This document shows, piece after piece, positions 18,534-25,974 of a stretch of DNA of 64,000 nucleotides. The stretch is from Streptomyces marinisediminis (GTDB lineage: Bacteria; Actinomycetota; Actinomycetes; Streptomycetales; Streptomycetaceae): assembly GCF_026262575.1 (NCBI RefSeq), contig NZ_JAPKFL010000020.1:1-64000 (forward strand), read 5' to 3'. Position 1 is the first letter of the stretch. Each line of letters begins with the position of its first letter. Position numbers and translations under genes: made by a program. Below the pieces are notes generated by a model. That model saw nothing but the letters and a program-made list of their open reading frames with translations. It made no database searches and was not told the origin of the DNA.

Positions 18534-20159
18534 GTGGCACCACGCGGCGATGGTCGACTCAATCACGATCTCCTCCCCGGCGAGAAGGGCCCGCAGGACG
18601 CCTGTGGCGTCTTCGGCGTCTGGGCCCCCGGCGAAGAGGTCGCCAAGCTCACCTACTTCGGGCTCTACGCCCTCCAGCACCGCGGCCAGGAATCGGCCGG
18701 CATTGCGGTCAGCAACGGATCGCAGATCCTCGTCTTCAAGGACATGGGTCTGGTCTCGCAGGTCTTCGACGAGACGTCCCTGGGCTCGCTGCGCGGCCAC
18801 ATCGCCGTCGGCCACGCCCGCTACTCCACCACCGGCGCCTCGGTGTGGGAGAACGCCCAGCCCACCTTCCGCGCCACCGGGCACGGCTCGATCGCGCTGG
18901 GGCACAACGGCAACCTGATCAACACCGCCGAGCTGGCCGAGCTCGTGGCGCAACTGGCCGACACCCGCCGCGGCGGGCGCGCGAACCAGGTGGCGGCCAC
19001 CAACGACACCGACCTGGTCACCGCTCTGCTGGCGGGCCAGACCGACGGGAACGGCAAGCCCCTCACCGTCGAGGAGGCGGCGCCGCTGGTGCTGCCGAAG
19101 GTGCGCGGCGCCTTCTCGTTCGTCTTCATGGACGAGCACACCCTCTACGCCGCCCGCGACCCGCAGGGCATCCGCCCGCTGGTGCTCGGCCGTCTGGAGC
19201 GCGGCTGGGTCGTCGCCAGCGAGACGGCGGCCCTGGACATCGTCGGCGCGTCCTTCATCCGGGAGATCGAGCCCGGCGAGCTGATCGCCGTCGACGAGGA
19301 CGGCCTGCGCAGCAGCCGCTTCGCCGACGCCCGGCCCAAGGGCTGCGTCTTCGAGTACGTCTACCTCGCCCGCCCCGACACCGACATCGCGGGCCGCAAT
19401 GTCTACCTCTCGCGCGTCGAGATGGGCCGCAAGCTGGCCCGGGAGGCCCCGGCCGACGCCGACCTGGTGATACCGACCCCCGAGTCCGGCACGCCGGCCG
19501 CCGTCGGCTACGCGGAGGCCAGCGGCATCCCGTTCGGCTCCGGCCTGGTGAAGAACTCCTACGTCGGCCGCACTTTCATCCAGCCCTCGCAGACGATCCG
19601 GCAGCTCGGCATCCGGCTCAAGCTGAACCCGCTGAAGGAGGTCATCCGCGGCAAGCGCCTGGTCGTCGTGGACGACTCCATCGTCCGCGGCAACACCCAG
19701 CGCGCGCTGGTGCGCATGCTGCGCGAGGCCGGTGCCGCCGAGATCCACGTGCGGATCTCCTCGCCGCCGATCAAGTGGCCGTGCTTCTTCGGCATCGACT
19801 TCGCCTCCCGCGCCGAGCTGATCGCCAACGGGCTCAGCGTGGAGGAGATCGGCACGTCCCTGGGCGCGGACTCCCTCTCCTACATCTCCACCGACGGCAT
19901 GATCGAGGCGACGAAGATCGCCAAGCCGAACCTGTGCCGCGCCTGCTTCGACGGCGAGTACCCGATGGAGCTGCCGGACCCGGAGCTGCTGGGGAAGCAC
20001 TACCTGGAGTCGGGCGCCGCGTCGGGCGCCGCGTCGGGCGCCGCGTCGGGTGCCGCGAGCGGGGCCGGGGAGCCCTCCGCCGGCGGTCACGCGGACGTCG
20101 ACGGCGTGCGGACCCTGCTCGCCGGCCCCGGCGGGGCGGACGCCCTGCGCCGCCCCTGA
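18534..20159 (+). CDS. purF: Amidophosphoribosyltransferase
   Basis: The first committed enzyme of purine synthesis; makes phosphoribosylamine from PRPP and glutamine. After a 23-residue leader peptide the N-terminal nucleophile is Cys24 in DACGVFGVW, so the leader must be removed. The PRPP loop is VVVVDDSIVRGNT. The GTG at 18534 lies only 7 nt after a good -10 box TAGACT (18521-18526), implying a leaderless mRNA. The C-terminal tail contains four SGAA repeats encoded by 12-bp tandem units and looks disordered. Confidence 0.96.
   Translation: MAPRGDGRLNHDLLPGEKGPQDACGVFGVWAPGEEVAKLTYFGLYALQHRGQESAGIAVSNGSQILVFKDMGLVSQVFDETSLGSLRGHIAVGHARYSTTGASVWENAQPTFRATGHGSIALGHNGNLINTAELAELVAQLADTRRGGRANQVAATNDTDLVTALLAGQTDGNGKPLTVEEAAPLVLPKVRGAFSFVFMDEHTLYAARDPQGIRPLVLGRLERGWVVASETAALDIVGASFIREIEPGELIAVDEDGLRSSRFADARPKGCVFEYVYLARPDTDIAGRNVYLSRVEMGRKLAREAPADADLVIPTPESGTPAAVGYAEASGIPFGSGLVKNSYVGRTFIQPSQTIRQLGIRLKLNPLKEVIRGKRLVVVDDSIVRGNTQRALVRMLREAGAAEIHVRISSPPIKWPCFFGIDFASRAELIANGLSVEEIGTSLGADSLSYISTDGMIEATKIAKPNLCRACFDGEYPMELPDPELLGKHYLESGAASGAASGAASGAASGAGEPSAGGHADVDGVRTLLAGPGGADALRRP
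20010..20066 (+). repeat. 12-bp tandem repeats in purF tail
   Basis: Four copies of TCGGGCGCCGCG (the fourth with one change) plus a degenerate partial copy, encoding repeated Ser-Gly-Ala-Ala after the conserved enzyme. Confidence 0.9.
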
Positions 20160-20202
20160 CGCGCCCCCGCACCACCCCGCTGAGCCCTGTGTACGGAGAG
20201 AC

Positions 20203-21273
20203 ATGACTGAGCCGAGCCAGCCCGTTTCCTACAAGACGGCCGGCGTCGACATCGAGGCGGGCGACCGCGCGGTCGAGCTGATGAAGGAGTGGGTCGGCAA
20301 GGCCCAGCGCCCGGAGTCCCTGGGCGGGCTCGGCGGCTTCGCCGGGCTGTTCGACGCCTCGGCGCTCAAGCGCTACGAGCGCCCGCTGCTGGCCTCCGCG
20401 ACGGACGGCGTGGGCACCAAGGTCGCCGTCGCCCAGCGCATGGACGTGCACGACACCATCGGGCGCGACCTGGTCGCCATGGTCGTGGACGACCTGGTGG
20501 TGTGCGGTGCCGAGCCGCTGTTCATGACCGACTACATCTGCGTCGGCAAGGTCGTGCCCGAGCGCGTCGCCGCCATCGTCAAGGGCATCGCGGAGGGCTG
20601 CACGCTCGCCGGCTGCGCCCTGGTCGGCGGCGAGACGGCCGAGCACCCCGGTCTCCTCGGGCCCGAGGAGTACGACGTCGCCGGGGCGGGAACGGGCGTC
20701 GTCGAGGCCGACCGCCTGCTGGGCGCCGAGCGGGTGCGCGCGGGCGACGCCGTCCTGGCCATGGCCTCCTCGGGGCTGCACTCCAACGGCTACTCCCTGG
20801 TGCGCCACGTGCTGCTGGAGCGCGCCGGGTGGGCGCTGGACCGCCAGGTGCCCGAGTTCGGCCGCACGCTCGGTGAGGAGCTCCTGGAGCCCACGCGCAT
20901 CTACTCCCTGGACTGCCTCGCCCTCACCCGTACGAGCGATGTGCACGCCTTCGCGCACATCACCGGGGGCGGCCTCGCGGCCAACCTCGCGCGCGTCGTC
21001 CCCGACACGCTGCACGCCGCGGTGGACCGGGCGACGTGGGCCCCCGGCGCGGTGTTCGACACGGTGGGCGCCGTCGGCGGCGTGGCCCGCGAGGAGCTGG
21101 AGCGCACGCTGAACATGGGCGTCGGCATGATGGCCGTCGTCGCGCCCGACGCGGTGGACGCCGCGCTCACCACCCTGGCCGACCGGGGCGTGGACGCCTG
21201 GGTCGCCGGCGAGGTCACGCCGCGCGCCGCAGGCGGGCAGCCGGTCACCCTCACCGGCTCCTACGCGAGCTGA
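20203..21273 (+). CDS. purM: AIR synthetase
   Basis: Phosphoribosylformylglycinamidine cyclo-ligase, 356 residues. Landmarks are SYKTAGVDIEAGDRAVE at the N-terminus, ATDGVGTKV (ATP/metal site), GGETAEHPG and the ITGGGLAANLARV region. ATG at 20203 has GGAGAG upstream; it follows purF by 43 bp on the same strand and probably shares its transcript. Confidence 0.97.
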   Translation: MTEPSQPVSYKTAGVDIEAGDRAVELMKEWVGKAQRPESLGGLGGFAGLFDASALKRYERPLLASATDGVGTKVAVAQRMDVHDTIGRDLVAMVVDDLVVCGAEPLFMTDYICVGKVVPERVAAIVKGIAEGCTLAGCALVGGETAEHPGLLGPEEYDVAGAGTGVVEADRLLGAERVRAGDAVLAMASSGLHSNGYSLVRHVLLERAGWALDRQVPEFGRTLGEELLEPTRIYSLDCLALTRTSDVHAFAHITGGGLAANLARVVPDTLHAAVDRATWAPGAVFDTVGAVGGVAREELERTLNMGVGMMAVVAPDAVDAALTTLADRGVDAWVAGEVTPRAAGGQPVTLTGSYAS

Positions 21274-21417
21274 CACCGTTCGTTCCCCCGCCGGGCCGGG
21301 TCCGCGGTACTTTGGCCGGGCGGGGGACCTCCAGCGTGCGCTGCGCGGCTCGGCGGACCCGGTGCCGGTCGCCGCTCGGGACGCGCCGGGCTCAGCGGCC
21401 CCGGACACGCCAAGAAG

Positions 21418-21440
21418 CCCCAGCCGCTTCCGGCGCTGGG
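21418..21440 (+). terminator. possible purM terminator
   Basis: CCCAGCCG and a partner CGGCGCTGGG form a hairpin with a small bulge, about 145 bp after purM. It also lies downstream of the convergent DUF3073 gene, so it could serve both. Confidence 0.4.
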
Positions 21441-21507
21441 ACTGAAAGGCGGAGATCAGCGGGCGGAGCCGACGCGCCGGACGACGGCGCCCGGCAGGCC
21501 CGGGAAC

Positions 21508-21750
21508 TCAGCGGCGACGGGACGACTCGCCGTCGTCCTCGTCCTCCTCGTCCGCGTTGTACAGGTCCGCGTACCGCGCGTACGGGTCATCGTCCTCGCC
21601 GTCCTCGAACGGTTCCCCGTTCGGCGGCTGCTGCGACGGCGACGTTGCACCCAGCTCTTCGGCCAGACGCGTCAGATCCGTCCCACCGCTGTTGTACTTC
21701 AGCTGGCGGGCGACCTTCGTCTGCTTGGCCTTGGCCCGGCCGCGCCCCAT
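21508..21750 (-). CDS. DUF3073 family protein
   Basis: An 80-residue actinobacterial protein: a basic N-terminal part (MGRGRAKAKQTKVARQLKYNS) and a strongly acidic C-terminal half. The Lys/Arg-then-acid design suggests a nucleic-acid or ribosome associated role, not established. The position between purM and vdh is conserved in streptomycetes. ATG at 21750 is the natural start. Confidence 0.9.
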   Translation of the reverse strand: MGRGRAKAKQTKVARQLKYNSGGTDLTRLAEELGATSPSQQPPNGEPFEDGEDDDPYARYADLYNADEEDEDDGESSRRR

Positions 21751-22071
21751 GGCTCGACCCCCTCAACGACGGGGCTCGACGGCCCCAGAGTCTTGACACG
21801 CGTTCATGGTGGAGAGCGGCCCCTCGGCAGAGGGACCGGCTCTTAGGGCTTCAACGGTACCTGCTTCCGCGCCCGTACGGTACGCCGTCCGCGCGACCGA
21901 GCAGGCCCCCGGCACGCCCGGTGACCGGTTCTTCGCTGGTCAACGATGATTTTACCTTCTCGTTGGCGGAAGACCCGCCGCGGGGGTGGTGAGGGATGTC
22001 TCCCCCACCACCCGTCACTCAAAGTGACGTATCCCGCACGCCCGTGCGGGGGCCCGGGCGGGGGCCAGCGG
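21751..22071. other. intergenic between DUF3073 and vdh
   Basis: About 320 bp. On the vdh side it contains three hairpins: 21984-22013 (arms GGGTGGTG/CACCACCC), 22014-22028 (GTCACT/AGTGAC) and 22033-22050 (CCCGCAC/GTGCGGG), of which the last probably ends vdh. The remainder is the DUF3073 promoter region with a moderately AT-rich patch at 21940-21965. Confidence 0.5.
22033..22050 (-). terminator. vdh terminator hairpin
   Basis: Arms CCCGCAC and GTGCGGG with a GCCC loop, 22 bp past the vdh stop. Confidence 0.5.
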
Positions 22072-23232
22072 TCAGCCGACCGGCTTCAGGCCCTCGCCGG
22101 CCCGCCGCGTCCCGGCGGCGATGCGCTGCTCGGCGATGCGGTCGGCGGCCGCGGCCGGCGGCACCCCGTCGGCGTCCGCGCGGGTGAAGATCTCCAGCGT
22201 GGTGTCGAAGATCCGCTCGGCCTTCGCCTTCGCCCGCGCGAAGTCGAAGCCGTGCAGCTCGTCCGCGACCTGGATGACGCCGCCGGCGTTGACGACGTAG
22301 TCGGGCGCGTAGAGCACGCCGCGGTCGGCCAGGTCCTTCTCCACGCCCGGGTGGGCGAGCTGGTTGTTGGCCGCGCCGCACACCACGGAGGCGGTGAGCG
22401 CCGGCACCGTCGCGTCGTTCAGCGCGCCGCCGAGCGCACAGGGCGCGTACACGTCCAGGCCCTCGGTGCGGATCAGCGCCTCGGTGTCGGCGACGGCGAC
22501 GACCTCGGGGTGCGCCGAGCGGACGCGGGCCACGGCCTCGTCGCGCACGTCGGTGACGACGACCTCGGCGCCGTCGGCCAGCAGGTGCTCCACCAGGTGG
22601 TGCCCCACCTTGCCCACGCCCGCCACGCCGACCCTGCGGCCGCGCAGCGTGGGCGCGCCCCAGCGGTGCTGGGCGCTGGCCCGCATGCCCTGGAAGACGC
22701 CGAACGCGGTGAGCACCGAGGAGTCGCCCGCGCCGCCGTTCTCGGGCGAGCGCCCCGTCGCCCAGCGGCACTCGCGCGCCACGACGTCCATGTCCTGCAC
22801 GTAGGTGCCCACGTCGCAGGCGGTGACGTAGCGGCCGCCGAGCGAGGCCACGAAGCGCCCGTAGGCGAGCAGCAGCTCCTCGCTCTTGTCCTTCTCCGGG
22901 TCCCCTATGATCACCGCCTTGCCGCCCCCGTGCTCCAGGCCGGCCATGGCGTTCTTGTACGACATGCCCCGGGCGAGGTTCAGCGCGTCCAGCGCCGCCG
23001 CCTCCTCGGGGAACTCCTCGCCCTCGTAGGCGTGGAACCGGGTGCCGCCGAGCGCGGGGCCCAGCGCGGTGCTGTGGAGGGCGATGACGGCCTTCAGGCC
23101 GCTGGCCCGGTCCTGGCAGAACACGACCTGCTCGTGGCCGCCGAGCTCGGACCGGAACAGGGTGGCCATGACCCCGGCCTGACTCGCGGACACGCCGTCG
23201 ACGCTGACGGAGAGAGGACGTACGTCAGTCAC
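22072..23232 (-). CDS. vdh: Valine (leucine) dehydrogenase
   Basis: An NAD-dependent branched-chain amino-acid dehydrogenase of 386 residues, feeding valine into acyl-CoA precursors in streptomycetes. The substrate region has LARGMSYKNAMAGLEHGGGKAVI, including the catalytic lysine, and the Rossmann fold has VAGVGKVGHHLVEHL. GTG at 23232 is preceded by AGGAG at good spacing. The place beside bldC supports vdh over a generic Glu/Leu dehydrogenase. Confidence 0.94.
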   Translation of the reverse strand: MTDVRPLSVSVDGVSASQAGVMATLFRSELGGHEQVVFCQDRASGLKAVIALHSTALGPALGGTRFHAYEGEEFPEEAAALDALNLARGMSYKNAMAGLEHGGGKAVIIGDPEKDKSEELLLAYGRFVASLGGRYVTACDVGTYVQDMDVVARECRWATGRSPENGGAGDSSVLTAFGVFQGMRASAQHRWGAPTLRGRRVGVAGVGKVGHHLVEHLLADGAEVVVTDVRDEAVARVRSAHPEVVAVADTEALIRTEGLDVYAPCALGGALNDATVPALTASVVCGAANNQLAHPGVEKDLADRGVLYAPDYVVNAGGVIQVADELHGFDFARAKAKAERIFDTTLEIFTRADADGVPPAAAADRIAEQRIAAGTRRAGEGLKPVG

Positions 23233-23478
23233 GGTGGTGACTCCTGTAGTCGCGGAGGGCGCCCTCCGAAGGGTGGGGAGGGCCTGTAGTCCAGCAGGGT
23301 ACGACCTCGCGCGCGGGGGTGGACCCGGCAGATCATGGGTGTGCCACTTTCGGGGCACCCGGGCCCGCATCGGGCGCCGGCCCGGCGCGGTCCGGTGCCG
23401 GCCCGGTGCCGGGACCGCCCGGGTCCGGGTGCCCCCGGTGGACGGCAGAGCTGGCGAGAGTGGAGAGGGAGGGCGCAC

Positions 23479-24465
23479 GTGGGCCCGATGTCGGCCTTGA
23501 GCATCCCGTACGTGTCCTACCTGCGGGTGTACGAACCGCTGGCCGCCTTCCCGGAGCCGGAGCGCACGCACTGGGCGCGGTACGCCCGGCGGGAGTTCCG
23601 CCCGGGGGCCCAGGACGAGTTGCGGCGCTCGCTGGCGGGGCTGCTGCCGGTGCCGCCGGTGGCCGTCCCGGAGCGGGAGAGCGGCGACGCCTTCGTCACC
23701 GAGGTGGGCGGCGTGGTGTGCGTGTGCCCCTGGCGCACCCGGCTGCGTTCGTGGCTGGCGCTGGCCGAGGCGGCCCGCGAGCTGCCGCCGCAGGTGCTGG
23801 ACGCCGCGCTGCCGGCCGTCGTGCGCCGTCAGGCCGAGGCCGACTACGAGCGGTGGCGCGAGGACCACCCCGACGCCCGCCCGTGGCTGCGCTCGGCGCT
23901 GTGGCACGTGCCGGTGCGCTGGTTCCTGCTCTTCACGGACGAGGAGCGCGAGTACGGCCCGTCCGGCGGGGACGGGCCCGAGGAGCGCGGAGGGCGCCGC
24001 GGGGACGGCGCGAGCGGTGGGGACGGCGTGAGCGGTGGGGACGGCGTGAGCGGTGGAGGCGGCGTGAGCGGTGGAGACGGCGCACACGGCGGAAACGGTG
24101 CGCGCGGCCGGCGCGGTGGGGGTCCGGCGCTGCGCTACCGCACGCCGATGGTCCAGGCCCGGCGGCGGCTGGCGCGGAGCCTGCGGACGCTGCGGACGGA
24201 GATCCAGGAGGGGCCCCTCGTCGACGGCCTGGTAGATGTGGGGCGTTGGCTGGAGGAGTTCCACCCGCGTTCCCTCGTCGAACTGGACTACGGCGGGCTG
24301 GTGCATACGATCTCCGAGGAGCAGCTCGCGGCGGACCGTTCGGCGGCCGACGCGGCCGAGGGGATCGCGGCGCTGCGGGACGGCGACGCGGAGCGGGCCG
24401 GTGAGGTCTTCGAGCGGCTCACGGAGCGCTGGCGGGCCGTCCAGGAGCGCCAGTTCGCGAGCTGA
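23479..24465 (+). CDS. conserved actinobacterial hypothetical with Gly-rich insert
   Basis: A 328-residue soluble protein, unknown function. N-terminal segment SIPYVSYLRVYEPLAAFPEPER and C-terminal helical segment (DVGRWLEEFHPRSLVELDYGGLVHTIS) are the conserved-looking parts; between them, about residues 155-215, lies a low-complexity Gly/Asp/Ser insert made by 18-bp DNA repeats. GTG at 23479 has GGAGGG upstream; ATG at 23488 is an alternative. It is divergent from vdh and precedes bldC. Confidence 0.8.
   Translation: MGPMSALSIPYVSYLRVYEPLAAFPEPERTHWARYARREFRPGAQDELRRSLAGLLPVPPVAVPERESGDAFVTEVGGVVCVCPWRTRLRSWLALAEAARELPPQVLDAALPAVVRRQAEADYERWREDHPDARPWLRSALWHVPVRWFLLFTDEEREYGPSGGDGPEERGGRRGDGASGGDGVSGGDGVSGGGGVSGGDGAHGGNGARGRRGGGPALRYRTPMVQARRRLARSLRTLRTEIQEGPLVDGLVDVGRWLEEFHPRSLVELDYGGLVHTISEEQLAADRSAADAAEGIAALRDGDAERAGEVFERLTERWRAVQERQFAS
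24002..24091 (+). repeat. 18-bp tandem repeats inside a gene
   Basis: About five copies of GGGACGGCGTGAGCGGTG with increasing divergence, coding for GDGVSG-type hexapeptides. The number of copies probably varies between strains. Confidence 0.85.
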
Positions 24466-24970
24466 CCGCCGCAGCGGGGCCCTCCGGGGTCCGGACGGGC
24501 GCGGGACCTTGGTCCTGAACCGGGCTTTTGGCTCAAGCGTGATGGATAGCACGTAAAACCGCGTAAAGAGCCCCTTGCCCGCAAGGCCACTCCTCGTGTC
24601 AAAATAGGACAAGGAGTCCGGGATGGCCTCCTTCCGTCCTCCTGTGGGGCGGACACTTCCGATACTTCGGTATTGCATCGGTTGTTCACTCTGGTGAGGG
24701 CTCGCCCATGACTGTGACGGGTTGTCATCGCGGGGTGACTGTCCGCTATGGGGCGGTCCATCGCGGTCCGCTCGGTGTTGTACACCTGAGAGGGCAATTC
24801 CATCGGTTTGGCCGACGTGGCTGGACAGATGGTGTAGTTGTAGTGCCGAGGACAAGCCGTTCGTCCTATAACCGACTCGGCCTGCGTGCGTCATTTCGGG
24901 CAACGTGGGCCAAGGTGCAGAATTTAGAGGAAAGAACCGTGATGGTTCGGTTCTCCCGAGGAGGCCGCTC
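24466..24970. other. bldC upstream region
   Basis: A 505-bp spacer, clearly less GC-rich than the coding DNA. It should hold the bldC promoter(s). Near the gene, arms GAACC and GGTTC around GTGAT (about 24934-24950) form a small leader hairpin, and GAGGAGG precedes the bldC start. Short frames here lack coding character. Confidence 0.5.
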
Positions 24971-25177
24971 ATGACCGCTCGCACCCCTGATGCCGAGCCG
25001 CTGCTGACCCCGGCTGAGGTCGCCACCATGTTCCGCGTCGACCCGAAGACGGTCACGCGCTGGGCAAAGGCGGGCAAGCTGACGTCGATCCGCACGCTCG
25101 GCGGGCACCGTCGCTACCGCGAGGCGGAGGTGCGTGCACTGCTGGCGGGCATCCCGCAACAGCGCAGCGAGGCCTGA
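24971..25177 (+). CDS. bldC: Developmental regulator BldC
   Basis: A 68-residue MerR-like, excisionase-type winged HTH protein that holds Streptomyces in vegetative growth by cooperative head-to-tail DNA binding. Key stretch: LLTPAEVATMFRVDPKTVTRWAKAGKL, then the wing TLGGHRRYREAEV. Length and sequence fit the small, near-invariant BldC family. ATG at 24971 with GAGGAGG upstream. Confidence 0.97.
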   Translation: MTARTPDAEPLLTPAEVATMFRVDPKTVTRWAKAGKLTSIRTLGGHRRYREAEVRALLAGIPQQRSEA

Positions 25178-25446
25178 ACACCGCATCACCGGGCAGAACG
25201 GGCGGCGCCACCGGTGCGTGGGCCCGCGTGCTGCCGACCCTGGTCGCTTCCCCCGGCGCCGGGTCACCTCTCGTCGTCACTGTCGTCAATCGCGTCGGAC
25301 TCCGCCGGGTCCGGCGCGATTGCGCGTTGTGAGGCCGTCCCGGCCCCCCTCCCGCCGCCGGCGGTGGCAGCTACCGGCCAGCGCGGCGAGGTGTGAACAC
25401 GCTCCAGCGGGGTAGTTGAATCATTCGTGCAATTGCACATATCAAA

Positions 25447-25474
25447 TTGACCGCATGTAGGGACGACGTAAAGT
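25447..25474 (+). promoter_or_regulatory. promoter-like element after bldC
   Basis: TTGACC, 16 bp, TAAAGT on the plus strand in a locally AT-rich patch; the palindrome GTGCAATTGCAC lies at 25427-25438 just upstream. No protein start follows sensibly. Confidence 0.4.
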
Positions 25475-25480
25475 CCGCAG

Positions 25481-25633
25481 GTTGTAGGGCCAATTCGGTG
25501 ACTCCCGTCACATCCCTGCCCACTTGCGGGTGCCGTTGGTCCTGCGGTAGTGAGGACAGCCGTTCACGGACGCCCCGAGGAGTGCGTCCTGCCCCCACTG
25601 TCGCATCCCCCCGCCGCCCCCGGAGGCGGCTTT
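25481..25633 (+). ncRNA. candidate small RNA between bldC and tRNA-Asp
   Basis: Predicted transcript of about 150 nt from the promoter-like element at 25447-25474 to a terminator at 25613-25633 (GCCGCC, CCCGGA loop, GGCGGC, TTT). It contains a hairpin GGACGC/GCGTCC (25568-25589) and two C-rich unpaired stretches before the terminator. No credible ORF lies in it. The ends are inferred. Confidence 0.4.
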
Positions 25634-25729
25634 CGTCATGTCGTGCCGGGACGTTGGTCCCGATCCCCGCGTACCCCGCGAACCCGGCACCATCCCTGTG
25701 GTCTATGCCCCGGCGCCGGCCCGCGCACG

Positions 25730-25769
25730 CCGAAGGGCCCGGATCTCCAGTGAGATCCGGGCCCTTCGG
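25730..25769 (-). terminator. terminator of tRNA-Asp
   Basis: A perfect 18-bp hairpin with a CAGT loop, 10 bp past the tRNA 3' end on the minus strand. Confidence 0.85.
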
Positions 25770-25779
25770 GCAACCCATG

Positions 25780-25854
25780 CGGTCCTGACGGGATTTGAAC
25801 CCGCGGCCTCCACCTTGACAGGGTGGCGAGCACTCCAAACTGCTCCACAGGACC
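25780..25854 (-). tRNA. tRNA-Asp(GTC), copy 1
   Basis: 75-nt cloverleaf, acceptor GGTCCTG, anticodon loop CTGTCAA, T-loop TTCAAAT and discriminator G. Identical copies lie at 31805 and 36588. Confidence 0.95.
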
Positions 25855-25932
25855 AGAGCACCGCCCGTCGCTGCCGACCGGCGCGAGACGAGACTCTACA
25901 GCAGGCTGACCCGTCCGGGCGAATCGCCGCCC

Positions 25933-25974
25933 GCACCGCCTCCGACCGGCCGCGCGGCGGATCGGAGGCGGTGC
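25933..25974 (-). terminator. hrpA terminator hairpin
   Basis: Arms GCACCGCCTCCGA and TCGGAGGCGGTGC (13 bp perfect) begin directly after the hrpA stop codon. Confidence 0.65.

Noticed and set aside
25447..25788. 113-codon plus-strand frame after bldC
   Set aside because: It runs through the terminator of the candidate RNA and the tRNA-Asp terminator and shows no conserved-looking segment.
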